Positions 30,335 to 40,793 of a stretch of DNA of 64,000 nt are shown piece by piece; positions within the stretch are counted from its first letter, which is position 1; the number at the start of each line of letters is the position of its first letter. The DNA comes from Geminicoccus harenae (GTDB lineage: Bacteria > Pseudomonadota > Alphaproteobacteria > Geminicoccales > Geminicoccaceae): positions 56,729 through 120,728 of the forward strand of contig NZ_JABGCL010000018.1 of the NCBI RefSeq assembly GCF_019800005.1. Direction: 5' to 3'. The position numbers and the translations under genes are program-made. The notes under the pieces are model-generated. The model had not been told where the DNA came from and searched no databases. It saw only the letters and a list, made by a program, of their open reading frames with translations.

Positions 30335-30988
30335 TTGTCCGACGCGCTGATCCGCGAGGTTCAAGAAGACCTGCAGCGCGACCGCGCCATCGCGTTCGCC
30401 AAGCGCTATGGCGGCTGGGTGGTGGGCCTGTTGCTGTTCGTGGTGCTGGGCACCGCGGCCTATGTCGGCTGGCAGAACTGGCAGGCCAAGGTCCGGCAGG
30501 ACGAATCGGCCAGGCTGTTCGCCGCGATCACCAAGCTCGAAACCGGCCAGACCGAGGCGGCCCTGGCCGACCTGGAAGCGGTCGGCGCGGAAACCTCCGC
30601 GGGCGTGGCGGCCCTGGCCCGCTTTCAGGCGGCCCAGGCCGCCGGTGCCGCCGGCAAGGCGGACGAGGCCACGGCCAACCTGGAGCAGGTCGCAGGCTCC
30701 GATCTCGACGACGCGATCCTGAAGGAAGCCGCCCGGCTGGCCGTGCTCGGCCGGCAACTGGACGAGGGCGATCCTGCGGAGCTGATCAGCGAGCTGGAGC
30801 CGCTCACCGCAGGCGACCGGCCCTTCCGTCACCAGGCCCGCGAGCTGCTGGGCCTCGCCCGGCTGCGCGCCGGCGACACGGCGGGCGCCAAGGCGGCGTT
30901 CGACGACGCGCTGAACGACCCGAGCATCCCGATCCGGGCCAAGGCCCGCCTGACCGAGTACCGCGCGGCCCTGGAGTCCGCGGCTTGA
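30335..30988 (+). CDS. Membrane-anchored TPR protein (YfgM-like)
   Basis: A 217-residue protein with a cytoplasmic N-terminus, one membrane helix (about residues 28-47, VVGLLLFVVLGTAAYVGW) and an alanine-rich helical repeat domain expected in the periplasm. The layout matches YfgM, an ancillary SecYEG-associated chaperone factor usually encoded before bamB and der. I chose a TTG start giving MSDALIREVQEDLQRD, the usual N-terminus in relatives. Earlier ATGs add an arginine/proline stretch. Its stop overlaps the bamB start. Confidence 0.8.
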   Translation: MSDALIREVQEDLQRDRAIAFAKRYGGWVVGLLLFVVLGTAAYVGWQNWQAKVRQDESARLFAAITKLETGQTEAALADLEAVGAETSAGVAALARFQAAQAAGAAGKADEATANLEQVAGSDLDDAILKEAARLAVLGRQLDEGDPAELISELEPLTAGDRPFRHQARELLGLARLRAGDTAGAKAAFDDALNDPSIPIRAKARLTEYRAALESAA

Positions 30989-32343
30989 GCCTGCCCCGGT
31001 CCACCCAGCCCCGCCCGGCTCGCGCCCGCCGGCGCACCCTGCTCGGCTCCGCCCTCCTGCTCGCCACCCTCCTGTCCGGCTGCGGCTGGTGGTCGGAGGA
31101 CGAGAAGCCCCGCCTGCCGGGCGAGCGCCGACCGGTGCTGCTCCTGGACGAGGGCATCAAGGCCGATCCCAGCCTCGCCAGCCTGGAGATCACCCTGCCG
31201 GAGCCGGTACGCAACCGCGACTGGCTGCAGGCCGGCGGCGATCCCAGCCATGCGCTCCACCATCTGGCGGCACCCGCGACGCTGTCGCCCGCCTGGTCGG
31301 TCTCGATCGGCACCGGCGCCGGCGACGAGGCGTTCCTGAACCCGCCCGTGGTGGCGGACGGCACGATCTATGCCGTGGACGGCAGCGTCCAGGTCTCGGC
31401 CATCGACACGGGCTCCGGCCGGACGCGCTGGAGCGTGACCCCGGCGGACCTGCCCGATGCCGACCGGCTGAACGGCGGCGGCATCGCCTATGGCGGCGGC
31501 CGGCTCTACCTCGCCACCACCAAGGGCATCGTCCTGGCGCTGGATGCGGCCAACGGCCAGGAGATCTGGCGCCAGAGCCTGAGCGCCCCGCTGCGCGGCT
31601 CGCCGGCCGTGGCCGAGGGCCTGGTGCTGCTGATCAGCGCCGACAACCAGTCCTTCGCGCTGGACGCGCAGAGCGGCGAGCTCGTCTGGCAGCACACCGC
31701 GCCCGGCGAGATCGCGGCCACGCTCGGCGGCTCCACCCCCGCGACCAGCCAGGGCATCGTGATCGTGCCCTACTCGTCCGGCGAGGTGAACGCGCTCTCG
31801 CTGGAAACCGGCATCCCCATCTGGAGCGAGACCGTGCTCCGGCCGCGCCGCACGCTCGCGATCGCCGCGATCAGCGACATCGACGGCCTGCCGGTGATCG
31901 ACCGCGACCGGGTGTTCGTGGGCGGCACGGGCGGCGAGGTCGCCGCGTTCAACCTGCAGACCGGCAGCCGGCTGTTCGACCTGACGGTTGCCACGGAGCA
32001 GACCCCCTGGCCTGCCGGCGACTTCGTCTACCTGATGAGCGATCGCGGCGAGGTCGTGGCGATGCTGCGCCAGACCGGGCAGGTGCGCTGGGTGACCGGC
32101 CTGCCCCGCCAGCGCGAGGACGACACGTCGGGCGACGAGCTGATCAAGTGGCACGGGCCGGTGCTGGCCGGCGGCCGCCTCCTGGCCGGCAGTGCCGATG
32201 GCGAACTGGTGGCGCTCTCCCCCTTCGATGGTACGATCGTCCAGCGGATCGAGGTGGGTGCGCCGATCCGCCAGCCGCCGATCGTGGCGGACGGCACTAT
32301 CTATTTGCTGACCGACGACGGTACGTTGCACGCCTTCCGCTGA
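30985..32343 (+). CDS. bamB: Outer-membrane assembly lipoprotein BamB
   Basis: A 452-residue lipoprotein of the beta-barrel assembly machine. A basic N-region, hydrophobic core and lipobox LLSGC place the lipidated Cys at residue 33. The rest is an eight-bladed beta-propeller of PQQ-like repeats, with recurring motifs such as VVADGTIYAVDG, LVWQH, and VADGTIYLLTDDGTLHAF. The start is a TTG overlapping the upstream TGA (TTGA), a coupled arrangement. Position between the YfgM-like gene and der is the conserved order. Confidence 0.93.
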   Translation: MSLPRSTQPRPARARRRTLLGSALLLATLLSGCGWWSEDEKPRLPGERRPVLLLDEGIKADPSLASLEITLPEPVRNRDWLQAGGDPSHALHHLAAPATLSPAWSVSIGTGAGDEAFLNPPVVADGTIYAVDGSVQVSAIDTGSGRTRWSVTPADLPDADRLNGGGIAYGGGRLYLATTKGIVLALDAANGQEIWRQSLSAPLRGSPAVAEGLVLLISADNQSFALDAQSGELVWQHTAPGEIAATLGGSTPATSQGIVIVPYSSGEVNALSLETGIPIWSETVLRPRRTLAIAAISDIDGLPVIDRDRVFVGGTGGEVAAFNLQTGSRLFDLTVATEQTPWPAGDFVYLMSDRGEVVAMLRQTGQVRWVTGLPRQREDDTSGDELIKWHGPVLAGGRLLAGSADGELVALSPFDGTIVQRIEVGAPIRQPPIVADGTIYLLTDDGTLHAFR

Positions 32344-32398
32344 CAGCCCTTCCGCTTATAGCAAGGCCGCTTCGCGCCGGCAGGACGACGCCAGAACC

Positions 32399-33829
32399 GT
32401 GTTCACCATTGCCATTCTCGGCCGGCCCAATGTCGGCAAGTCCACCCTGTTCAACCGGCTGGTCGGCCGCCGGCAGGCGATCGTCCACGACCAGCCGGGC
32501 GTGACCCGCGACCGGCTGGAAGGCCAGGGCCGGATCGGTCACCTGCGCTTTCGGGTGATCGACACGGCCGGCCTGGACGTCGGCCCCGACGACAGCCTGG
32601 AAGGCCGCCTGCGCGCCCAGACCCTGGCCGGGCTGGAGGAGGCCGATCTCGGCCTGTTCCTGTTCGACGCCCGCGCCGGCCTGACCCCCCTCGACCACGA
32701 GGTCGCCCGGCTCCTGCAGCGCACGAAGAAGCCGATCGTGGTGCTCGCCAACAAGTGCGAGGGCCGTCAGGCCGAGATCGACGCCGCGGAAGCCTGGTCG
32801 CTGGGCTTAGGGGAGCCGGTGCCGATCTCGGCCGAGCATGGCGAGGGCATGGCCGACCTCTTCCAGGTGATCCGGGCGCGCCTGCCCGAGGAAGCGGACG
32901 AGGAGGAGCCGGAGGATACGGCCCCGGCCCCGAAGGAGCCGGTCCTGCCGGAGCCGGCCGGAGCGTCGGCCGAATTGCCGCTCGAATCCGCGACAGGACC
33001 GGAGCTGGGTGCCGGCAAGCCGGTCAAGCTCGTGGTGATCGGCAGGCCCAATGTCGGCAAGTCCTCGCTGATCAACCGGCTGGTCGGCGACGAGCGGATG
33101 CTGACCGGGCCGGAGCCGGGCCTCACCCGCGACTCGGTGGCGCTGCCGATCACCCATCAGGGCCGCTCGTTCGAGCTGATCGACACGGCGGGGCTCAGGC
33201 GCAAGGCCAGGGTCGAGCAGCGGCTGGAGCGGATCTCGGTCTCCGCCACCGTCCAGGCCCTCAAGTTCGCCCATGCCGCGGTGCTGGTGGTGGACGCCAC
33301 CCAGCCTTTGGAGGTGCAGGACCTGACCATCGCCGACCTCGTCCTGCGCGAGGGCCGGGCCCTGGTGGTCGCGATCAACAAGTGGGACCTGATCGAGACG
33401 CCGAAGGAAGCGCTCCAGGCGATCCGCGAGCGTCTGGAGGACAAGCTGGCCCAGGCACCCGGCCTCGAGCTGGTCACCATCTCGGCGCGTACCGGCCAGG
33501 GCGTGCCGAAACTCCTGCCGACCGTGCTCAAGACGGTGCAGCGCTGGAACCGGCGGATCACCACGGCCAAGCTGAACCGCTGGCTCCAGGACGCGCTGGC
33601 CGAGCACCAGCCGCCCCAGGTGGGCGGGCGGCGGCTCAAGATCCGCTTCATCACCCAGACCGCCAGCCGGCCGCCGACCTTCGTCCTGTTCCAGAACCTG
33701 GACCCGGCCGACGTGCCGGACCACTATCTGCGCTATCTGTCCAACAGCCTGCGCCGCGCGCTGGACCTGCCGGGCGTGCCACTGCGCCTGCACGCGCGGC
33801 GCGGCGAGAACCCTTACGCCCGCGACTAG
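32399..33829 (+). CDS. der: GTPase Der (ribosome assembly)
   Basis: A 476-residue double-GTPase needed for 50S subunit assembly. Two P-loops are seen, GRPNVGKST at about residues 8-16 and GRPNVGKSSL at about 217-226, each with DTAG and NK.D motifs (ANKCE in the first, NKWD in the second). A KH-like C-terminal domain ends LHARRGENPYARD. The start is GTG. Between the two GTPase domains is an unusually long acidic/proline linker (about residues 164-213). The stop overlaps the convergent SDR gene by 4 bases. Confidence 0.97.
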   Translation: MFTIAILGRPNVGKSTLFNRLVGRRQAIVHDQPGVTRDRLEGQGRIGHLRFRVIDTAGLDVGPDDSLEGRLRAQTLAGLEEADLGLFLFDARAGLTPLDHEVARLLQRTKKPIVVLANKCEGRQAEIDAAEAWSLGLGEPVPISAEHGEGMADLFQVIRARLPEEADEEEPEDTAPAPKEPVLPEPAGASAELPLESATGPELGAGKPVKLVVIGRPNVGKSSLINRLVGDERMLTGPEPGLTRDSVALPITHQGRSFELIDTAGLRRKARVEQRLERISVSATVQALKFAHAAVLVVDATQPLEVQDLTIADLVLREGRALVVAINKWDLIETPKEALQAIRERLEDKLAQAPGLELVTISARTGQGVPKLLPTVLKTVQRWNRRITTAKLNRWLQDALAEHQPPQVGGRRLKIRFITQTASRPPTFVLFQNLDPADVPDHYLRYLSNSLRRALDLPGVPLRLHARRGENPYARD

Positions 33830-34557
33830 GGCGTGTTCTGGGGCTGAAGCCGCTCCACCTCGCCCGGCGGCAAGGGCGGGCGGCTGAGGGTCGCCAGCAG
33901 GCGCTCGGCGATCTCGGCCGCGGAGGGCAAGGGCGTGCTGGAGCCGCCCGGATAGCGGCGGATCTCCGTCCGCGTCCCGGCGACCCGGCCCGGATCGATC
34001 AGGCTGATCCCCACCGTGCTCCGGCGCAGTTCCGCAGCCCAGGCGCTGACCAGCGCTTCCAACCCGGCCTTGGCCGCGGCCGCCATCCCGAAGAAGGCCG
34101 GCGCCCGCTCCGCGATGTCGCAGGTCAGGAACAGGGCCCGCCCGGCCGGTGCAGCGCGCAGCAGGGCTTCGAAGGAGCGGATCAGGTGCTGGGCCGCCAC
34201 CACCTCGACCGCCAGCACCTTCTGCAACTCGCCAGGATCGATGTGCGAGGCGGGCGTCAGCGTGCCGGGCTCGCCCGCGGCATGGACCAGCAGGTCGATC
34301 CGGCCAAAGCGCTGGAACAGCATCCCGCCCAGCGCGTCGACATGCTCGCGGCGGGTCAGGTCCACCGGCGCCAGCACCGCCTCTTCCCGGCCGAGGGAGC
34401 GGATCTCGTCGTCCAGCTCCTCCAGGGCGCCGCGAGTGCGGCCGACGATCACGACCTTGCCGCCCAGCCCTGCCGCAGCCCGCGCCACCGCGGCGCCGAT
34501 CCCGCGCGAGGCCCCGGTGACGACCACGATCTGCCCGGAAAGGTCGACCGAGCTCAC
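33826..34557 (-). CDS. SDR-family protein lacking the catalytic tyrosine
   Basis: A 243-residue Rossmann-fold protein. The cofactor motif is intact (VVVTGASRGIGAAVA, residues 11-25), and an HAAG segment replaces the usual NNAG. The SDR active-site YxxxK reads AxxxK: Lys163 is present but residue 159 is alanine (FFGMAAAAKAG). The usual catalytic serine region reads LFLTCDIAE. It therefore may bind NAD(P) without the standard reductase chemistry. The start is GTG, overlapping the purF stop as GTGA, so it is made together with PurF. Function unknown. Confidence 0.85.
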   Translation of the reverse strand: MSSVDLSGQIVVVTGASRGIGAAVARAAAGLGGKVVIVGRTRGALEELDDEIRSLGREEAVLAPVDLTRREHVDALGGMLFQRFGRIDLLVHAAGEPGTLTPASHIDPGELQKVLAVEVVAAQHLIRSFEALLRAAPAGRALFLTCDIAERAPAFFGMAAAAKAGLEALVSAWAAELRRSTVGISLIDPGRVAGTRTEIRRYPGGSSTPLPSAAEIAERLLATLSRPPLPPGEVERLQPQNTP

Positions 34558-36038
34558 GCGACCGGCTCCGCCACCGGCTGGGTGGCAGGCGTGGCGTGCA
34601 GGGCCTCCCCTTCGCCACGGTTCACCGCGTCGCGCAAGGGCGTCGGATAGTCGCCGGTAAAGCAGGCGTCACAGAATTGCGGGGTGGTCCGGTCGCGTCC
34701 GGGCTCGCCGGCCGCCCGGTAGAGCCCGTCGATCGACAGGAAGGCCAGGCTGTCCACGCCGATCAGCTTGGCCATCTCGGCCACGTCGTAGCGCGCCGCC
34801 AGGAGCTTGCCCCGCTCGGGCGTATCGACCCCGTAGAAGCAGGAATGGGTGGTGGGCGGGCTGGCGATGCGCATGTGCACCTCGCTCGCCCCCGCCGCGC
34901 GCATCATCTCGACGATCTTGGTCGAGGTGGTGCCGCGCACGATGGAGTCGTCGACCAGCACCACCCGCTTGCCCTCGATCAGCGAACGGTTGGCGTTGTG
35001 CTTCAGCTTCACGCCCAGATGGCGGATGTGGTCGGTGGGTTCGATGAAGGTCCGGCCGACATAATGGTTGCGGATGATGCCGAGCTCGAACGGGATGCCG
35101 CTGGCCTGGGCAAAACCCAGCGCCGAGGGCACGCCGCTGTCCGGCACCGGCACCACCAGGTCGGCCTCGACCGGGCTCTCCTTGGCCAGCTCCTCGCCGA
35201 TCCGCTTGCGCACCTCGTAGACGCCGCGCTTCTCCAGGACCGAATCCGGCCGAGCGAAATAGACATATTCGAAGACGCAGAAGCGCTGCGGCTGCTCGCG
35301 GAACGGATGGAGCGAGCGCGGGCCCTGATCGTCGATGATGACAATCTCGCCCGGATCGATGTCGCGGACCAGCTCCGCGCCCATGATGTCCAGCGCCACG
35401 GTCTCGGACGCCAGCACCCAGGCACTGCCGAGCTTGCCCAGCACCAGCGGCCGGATGCCCAGCGGGTCGCGCACGCCGATCAGCGCATCGGCCGAGAGTG
35501 CCACGAGCGACCAGGCGCCCTCGATCTGGAACAGCGCGTCGGTCATCCGCTCGACCACGTCCTGGCGGTGCGAGCGGGCAATCAGATGGACCAGCACCTC
35601 CGTGTCCGAGGTCGACTGGAACAGGGAGCCGTCGTTCACCAGCCGCTTCTTCAGCGCCATGGCGTTGGTGAGGTTGCCGTTATGCGCGATAGCGAGGCCG
35701 CCGAACGCATAGTCGGCGAACAGCGGCTGGACGTTGCGCAGCTCCGACGCACCGGTGGTCGAGTAGCGGACATGGCCCACCGCCGCCTGGCCCGGCAGCG
35801 CCTCGATTACCGAGCGCTTGCTGAAATCGTCGTCCACCAGGCCGATCGCCCGGTGGCTGAGGAAGCGGCCGCCGTCCAGGCTGACGATGCCGGCGGCTTC
35901 CTGGCCGCGATGCTGCAGGGCATGGAGCCCCAGTGCCGTGACCGCCGCGGCATCGGCATGGCCCCAGACGCCGAAGCAGCCGCACTCCTCGTGCAGCTTG
36001 TCGTCGTCGAACGGCAGGGCTCGTTCGGGCAAGGACAT
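34554..36038 (-). CDS. purF: Amidophosphoribosyltransferase
   Basis: A 494-residue enzyme making 5-phosphoribosylamine from PRPP and glutamine, the first step of purine synthesis. The N-terminal nucleophile is Cys19 (EECGCFGVWG) after a short propeptide, as in the Bacillus-type enzyme. The glutamine domain includes HVRYSTTG, and the PRPP motif reads VVLVDDSIVRGTTS. Cys residues near GVDTPERGKLL and FCDACFTGDYP suggest an Fe-S type protein. An in-frame GTG 12 bases upstream overlaps the cvpA stop (GTGA) and is an alternative start. Confidence 0.96.
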   Translation of the reverse strand: MSLPERALPFDDDKLHEECGCFGVWGHADAAAVTALGLHALQHRGQEAAGIVSLDGGRFLSHRAIGLVDDDFSKRSVIEALPGQAAVGHVRYSTTGASELRNVQPLFADYAFGGLAIAHNGNLTNAMALKKRLVNDGSLFQSTSDTEVLVHLIARSHRQDVVERMTDALFQIEGAWSLVALSADALIGVRDPLGIRPLVLGKLGSAWVLASETVALDIMGAELVRDIDPGEIVIIDDQGPRSLHPFREQPQRFCVFEYVYFARPDSVLEKRGVYEVRKRIGEELAKESPVEADLVVPVPDSGVPSALGFAQASGIPFELGIIRNHYVGRTFIEPTDHIRHLGVKLKHNANRSLIEGKRVVLVDDSIVRGTTSTKIVEMMRAAGASEVHMRIASPPTTHSCFYGVDTPERGKLLAARYDVAEMAKLIGVDSLAFLSIDGLYRAAGEPGRDRTTPQFCDACFTGDYPTPLRDAVNRGEGEALHATPATQPVAEPVA

Positions 36039-36046
36039 GGGCCTAC

Positions 36047-36708
36047 TCACTCGCTTTCCTGCTGCTCGACCAGCCGCTCCATCGCCGACCGTGAGGCAGC
36101 GCCGTAACCTTGCTCGGCGGTCGCACCGGACGGCTGCCCGTCCAGGAGGCGACGCGGGTCGGCCAGATCCTGCATGGTCCCGGCCCCCTTTTCGAGCGCA
36201 TCCAAGCTTCGTTCCGCGAACTCCGCGGGCAGCATGCCGTCCAGCACCAGCGCCGCGATCTGCACCTCGGGCAGGAGCCAGGCGTTCTTGACCCAGATCG
36301 GATGGTCCTCGATCGGCACGAGGCGAACGGCGACCAGATAGACCACCGCCACCACCAGCACGCCGCGGAAGACGCCGAACACCAGGCCCAGCAGCCGGTC
36401 GATCCCGGACAAGGCACTCTCGTCGACGCCTCTCACCAGCATCGACGCCACGAGCTTGTAAATGATGAGCGGAACCAGAAACACAAGGACCGCCGTGATC
36501 GCGTCGACCACCAGGCTCTGCGCCACCGCCCCGGCCACGATCTCGTGCACCGGCGTCCACAGCCAGATCGCGGTCAGCACCGCACCGCCCCAGGTGAGCA
36601 GCGTCATCAATTCACGCACGAAGCCGCGAGCGAGCGCCAGCACTGCCGACACCAGCACGATCGCGATCACGCCCAGGTCGAACGCGGTCAGTTCGGGAAG
36701 GCTGCCCA

Positions 36709-36709
<1 letters not shown>
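36047..36709 (-). CDS. cvpA: CvpA-family membrane protein
   Basis: A 220-residue protein with four N-terminal membrane helices (AFDLGVIAIVLVSAVLAL through FRGVLVVAVVYLVAV) and a polar C-terminal tail. The family pattern LARGFVRELMTLLTW and GIDRLLGLVFGVFRG is clear. CvpA is linked to colicin V production and envelope homeostasis, and is often encoded beside purF, as here. The ATG shares one base with the radA stop (TGATG). The preceding in-frame TTG codon was not used. Confidence 0.9.
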
Positions 36710-38115
<1,406 letters not shown>

Positions 38116-38149
38116 CAGGCTCCTCGCCGCAAGCGTGAACAGGCCGGGC

Positions 38150-38923
38150 TCAGCGGGTCCCCACCGTGATCGGCCCCTCGGCGCGGCCGTGGATGAACTG
38201 GTCGACGAAGTCGTTGCCCGACCGGTCCAGCTCCTCGACCGGCCCGAACCAGATCACCCTGCCCTCGTAGAGCATGGCGACATAGTCGGCGATCTTGCGC
38301 ACCGACGCCATGTCGTGGGTGATCGAGAGGGCCGTGGCCCCCATCGCCCGGGTGAGCGAGCGGATCAGGTTGTTGATGACGTCCGCCATGATCGGGTCCA
38401 GGCCCGTGGTCGGCTCGTCGAAGAACAGGATCTCCGGCTGGAGTGCTACCGCCCGGGCGAGGCCCACGCGCTTCTGCATGCCGCCCGACAGCTCCGCCGG
38501 CATCAGGTCGGCGACATCCGCCGCCAGGCCCACCTTCTCCAGGTTCTCGACCGCGATCCGTCTGGCCTCGTCCCGCCCGATCTTGCGCCGTGCCCGCACG
38601 CCGAAGCTGACATTCTCCCAGACCGGCAGCGAATCGAACAGGGCGCCACCCTGGAACAGCATGCCGACCTTGTGGCGGATCCCCTCGAGATCGCCGCCCG
38701 AGGCACCCACGACCTCGCTGCCGTCGACCCTGATCGAGCCCCCGTCCCCCTGGAGGATCCCCAGGATGCATTTCAGCAGGACCGACTTGCCGGTGCCCGA
38801 GCCGCCGATCACCACGACCGAGCTGCCGGCCGGCACGTCCAGGTCCACGCCCCGCAGCACGTGCTTGCGGCCGAAGGATTTGTGCAGGCCGCGGATCGCG
38901 ATCTTGGCGGGAGCTTCGGTCAT
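38150..38923 (-). CDS. mlaF: Mla-type lipid transport ATP-binding protein
   Basis: A 257-residue ABC ATPase energising retrograde phospholipid transport between outer and inner membranes. Walker A GGSGTGKS (40-47), Q-loop MLFQGGALF, signature LSGGMQKR and Walker B EILFFDEPTTGLDP are intact. THD is the H-loop. The MLFQGGALFDSLPVWENV stretch is characteristic of the MlaF group. The start ATG overlaps the mlaE stop as ATGA. No mlaD-like substrate-binding gene follows; radA does. Confidence 0.92.
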   Translation of the reverse strand: MTEAPAKIAIRGLHKSFGRKHVLRGVDLDVPAGSSVVVIGGSGTGKSVLLKCILGILQGDGGSIRVDGSEVVGASGGDLEGIRHKVGMLFQGGALFDSLPVWENVSFGVRARRKIGRDEARRIAVENLEKVGLAADVADLMPAELSGGMQKRVGLARAVALQPEILFFDEPTTGLDPIMADVINNLIRSLTRAMGATALSITHDMASVRKIADYVAMLYEGRVIWFGPVEELDRSGNDFVDQFIHGRAEGPITVGTR

Positions 38924-39693
38924 CGGCTGAAGAAGATCTCGGTCAGGATGTAGTCGAACACCAGGATCATGATGGAGGCGGTCACCACCGCGCGGGTGGT
39001 GGCCGCACCCACGCCCTGCGCGCCGCCGCGGCTCTGGTAACCGTTCCAGCAGCCCATGAGCGTCACGATGAAGCCGAACACCGCCGCCTTCACCAGGCCC
39101 ACCACGACGTCCTGCGTTTCCAGATATTGCAGGGTCTGGTCGATATAGGTGTAGGGGCTGAAGCCCAGCTTGGTGGTGCCGACCACGAAGCCACCGAACA
39201 CGCCGATGATGTCGGCGACCAGCACCAGGAGCGGCAGCATCAGCGTGCCGCCCAGCAGGCGCGGGAAGATCAGGTAGCGGTGCGGATCGGTCGAAAGCGT
39301 GGTGAGCGCGTCGATCTGCTCGGTGACCCGCATGGTGCCGAGCTCGGCGGCCATCGCGGCACCCACCCGGCCCGCCACCATCAGCCCGGCCAGCACCGGG
39401 CCCAGCTCGCGGGTGAGCGACACCACCACGATGGTCGCGACCGCCGATTCCGCCTCGAAGCGGGCAAAGCCGGTATAGGACTGGAGCGCCAGCACCATGC
39501 CGGTGAAGATCGCGGTGAGCCCCACCACCGGCAGCGAGTAATAGCCGATGTCGATCATCTGGCGCAGGATCTGGGCCGGATACCAGGGGCCGGCCAGGCC
39601 GCGGCCGATCGAGACCAGCGCAAAGGTGGCGATCGCCCCGATCTGCTGGCAGAAGTCGAGCAGTCCGGCACCGATCCGGCGCAGCGGGTTCAA
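38920..39693 (-). CDS. mlaE: Mla-type lipid transport permease
   Basis: A 257-residue permease of the MlaE family with about five membrane helices. Typical segments are LSTDPHRYLIFPRLLGGTLMLPLLV, the AELGTMRVTEQIDAL coupling loop, and GCWNGYQSRGGAQGVGAATTRAVV near the C-terminus. It forms the inner-membrane channel with MlaF. The start is TTG, overlapping the alr stop (TTGA). Confidence 0.92.
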   Translation of the reverse strand: MNPLRRIGAGLLDFCQQIGAIATFALVSIGRGLAGPWYPAQILRQMIDIGYYSLPVVGLTAIFTGMVLALQSYTGFARFEAESAVATIVVVSLTRELGPVLAGLMVAGRVGAAMAAELGTMRVTEQIDALTTLSTDPHRYLIFPRLLGGTLMLPLLVLVADIIGVFGGFVVGTTKLGFSPYTYIDQTLQYLETQDVVVGLVKAAVFGFIVTLMGCWNGYQSRGGAQGVGAATTRAVVTASIMILVFDYILTEIFFSR

Positions 39694-40793
39694 GCGGTGC
39701 CTCCGATGTAACGACGTTCGATCCGTGGCCCCAGCCGCACCAGCAGCTCATAGGGGATGGTGCCGGCCGCCTCGGCATAGCGCTCCACCGCACCGGGTCC
39801 GCCCAGCACCTCGACCTGCGTGCCGGGCCGGACTCGGCCGCCCAGCGCCGTCACATCGATCGTGACGAGATCCATCGAGATGCGGCCCACGACCGGCACG
39901 TCCACTCCCGCCACGTTCACGGAAACCTTGCCGCCGGCGGCACGCAGGAGGCCGTCGGCATAGCCGATCGGCAGGGTCGCGATGCGCATGCCCCTGCTGA
40001 CGGCATGGGTGGCACCGTAGCCCACCGCGCCCGGGGCCTCAACCTCATGGACCTGGATCACCGAAGTGACGAGCCGGACCACCGGCCGCAGATCGATCGG
40101 CGAGTCCGCCACCGGCTGGGCGCCGTACAGGGCGATGCCCGGCCGCACCATGTCGAAGCGGAACCGCTTGCCCAGCAGCACGCCCGACGAGGCGGCGAGG
40201 CTCGCCGGTGCCGGCGGCAGCAATGCCCGGCGCTCCTCGAACGCCTGGAGCTGCGCCTCGTTGAGCGGATGGGCAGGCTCGTCGGCCACGCCCAGATGGC
40301 TCATCACTAGGACCAGCTCGATCCCCGCAAGATCGATGTCGAGCAGGTCGGCCCGATCGAAGCCCAGCCGGTGCATGCCGGTGTCGAGCTGGATCGCGGC
40401 CGGCAGCTTCCGGCCGAGCCGGCCCGCCAGCGCCCGCCAGTGGGCGAGCTGCGAAGGATCGTTCAGCGCCGGCAGGATCCGCGCCTCGGCCAGCTCGCGC
40501 TCCGCCCCCCTGCCCGGCCCACCCAGCAGGAAGATCCGTGCCTCCGCCTGGGTCCGGCGCAGGGCCAGCGCCTCTTCCGTCGTGGCGACGAAGAAGGTCC
40601 GGCAACCGTCCGCGGCCAGCGCCGCCGCCACCTGGGCCGCGCCCAGCCCGTAGCCGTCGGCCTTGAGCACGCCCGCGACCTCGGCACCCGGGGCCAGCCG
40701 CATCATCAGCCGCCAGTTCTGGACGATCGCGTCCAGGTCGACCTCGAGCACCGGCCGGTCCCGGTTGGCCGGACCGTCAGTAGGGTGGGGCAT
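39690..40793 (-). CDS. alr: Alanine racemase
   Basis: A 367-residue PLP enzyme producing D-alanine for peptidoglycan. The PLP lysine is Lys44 (VLKADGYGLG). The catalytic tyrosine of the second active-site half is in VGYGATHAVS near residue 251. The C-terminal beta domain includes GRISMDLVTIDVT. The start MPHPTDGPAN was chosen because it lies just inside the dnaB 3' end (17-base overlap); a longer frame is antisense-like. This pairing with dnaB is common in alphaproteobacteria. Confidence 0.95.
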   Translation of the reverse strand: MPHPTDGPANRDRPVLEVDLDAIVQNWRLMMRLAPGAEVAGVLKADGYGLGAAQVAAALAADGCRTFFVATTEEALALRRTQAEARIFLLGGPGRGAERELAEARILPALNDPSQLAHWRALAGRLGRKLPAAIQLDTGMHRLGFDRADLLDIDLAGIELVLVMSHLGVADEPAHPLNEAQLQAFEERRALLPPAPASLAASSGVLLGKRFRFDMVRPGIALYGAQPVADSPIDLRPVVRLVTSVIQVHEVEAPGAVGYGATHAVSRGMRIATLPIGYADGLLRAAGGKVSVNVAGVDVPVVGRISMDLVTIDVTALGGRVRPGTQVEVLGGPGAVERYAEAAGTIPYELLVRLGPRIERRYIGGTA

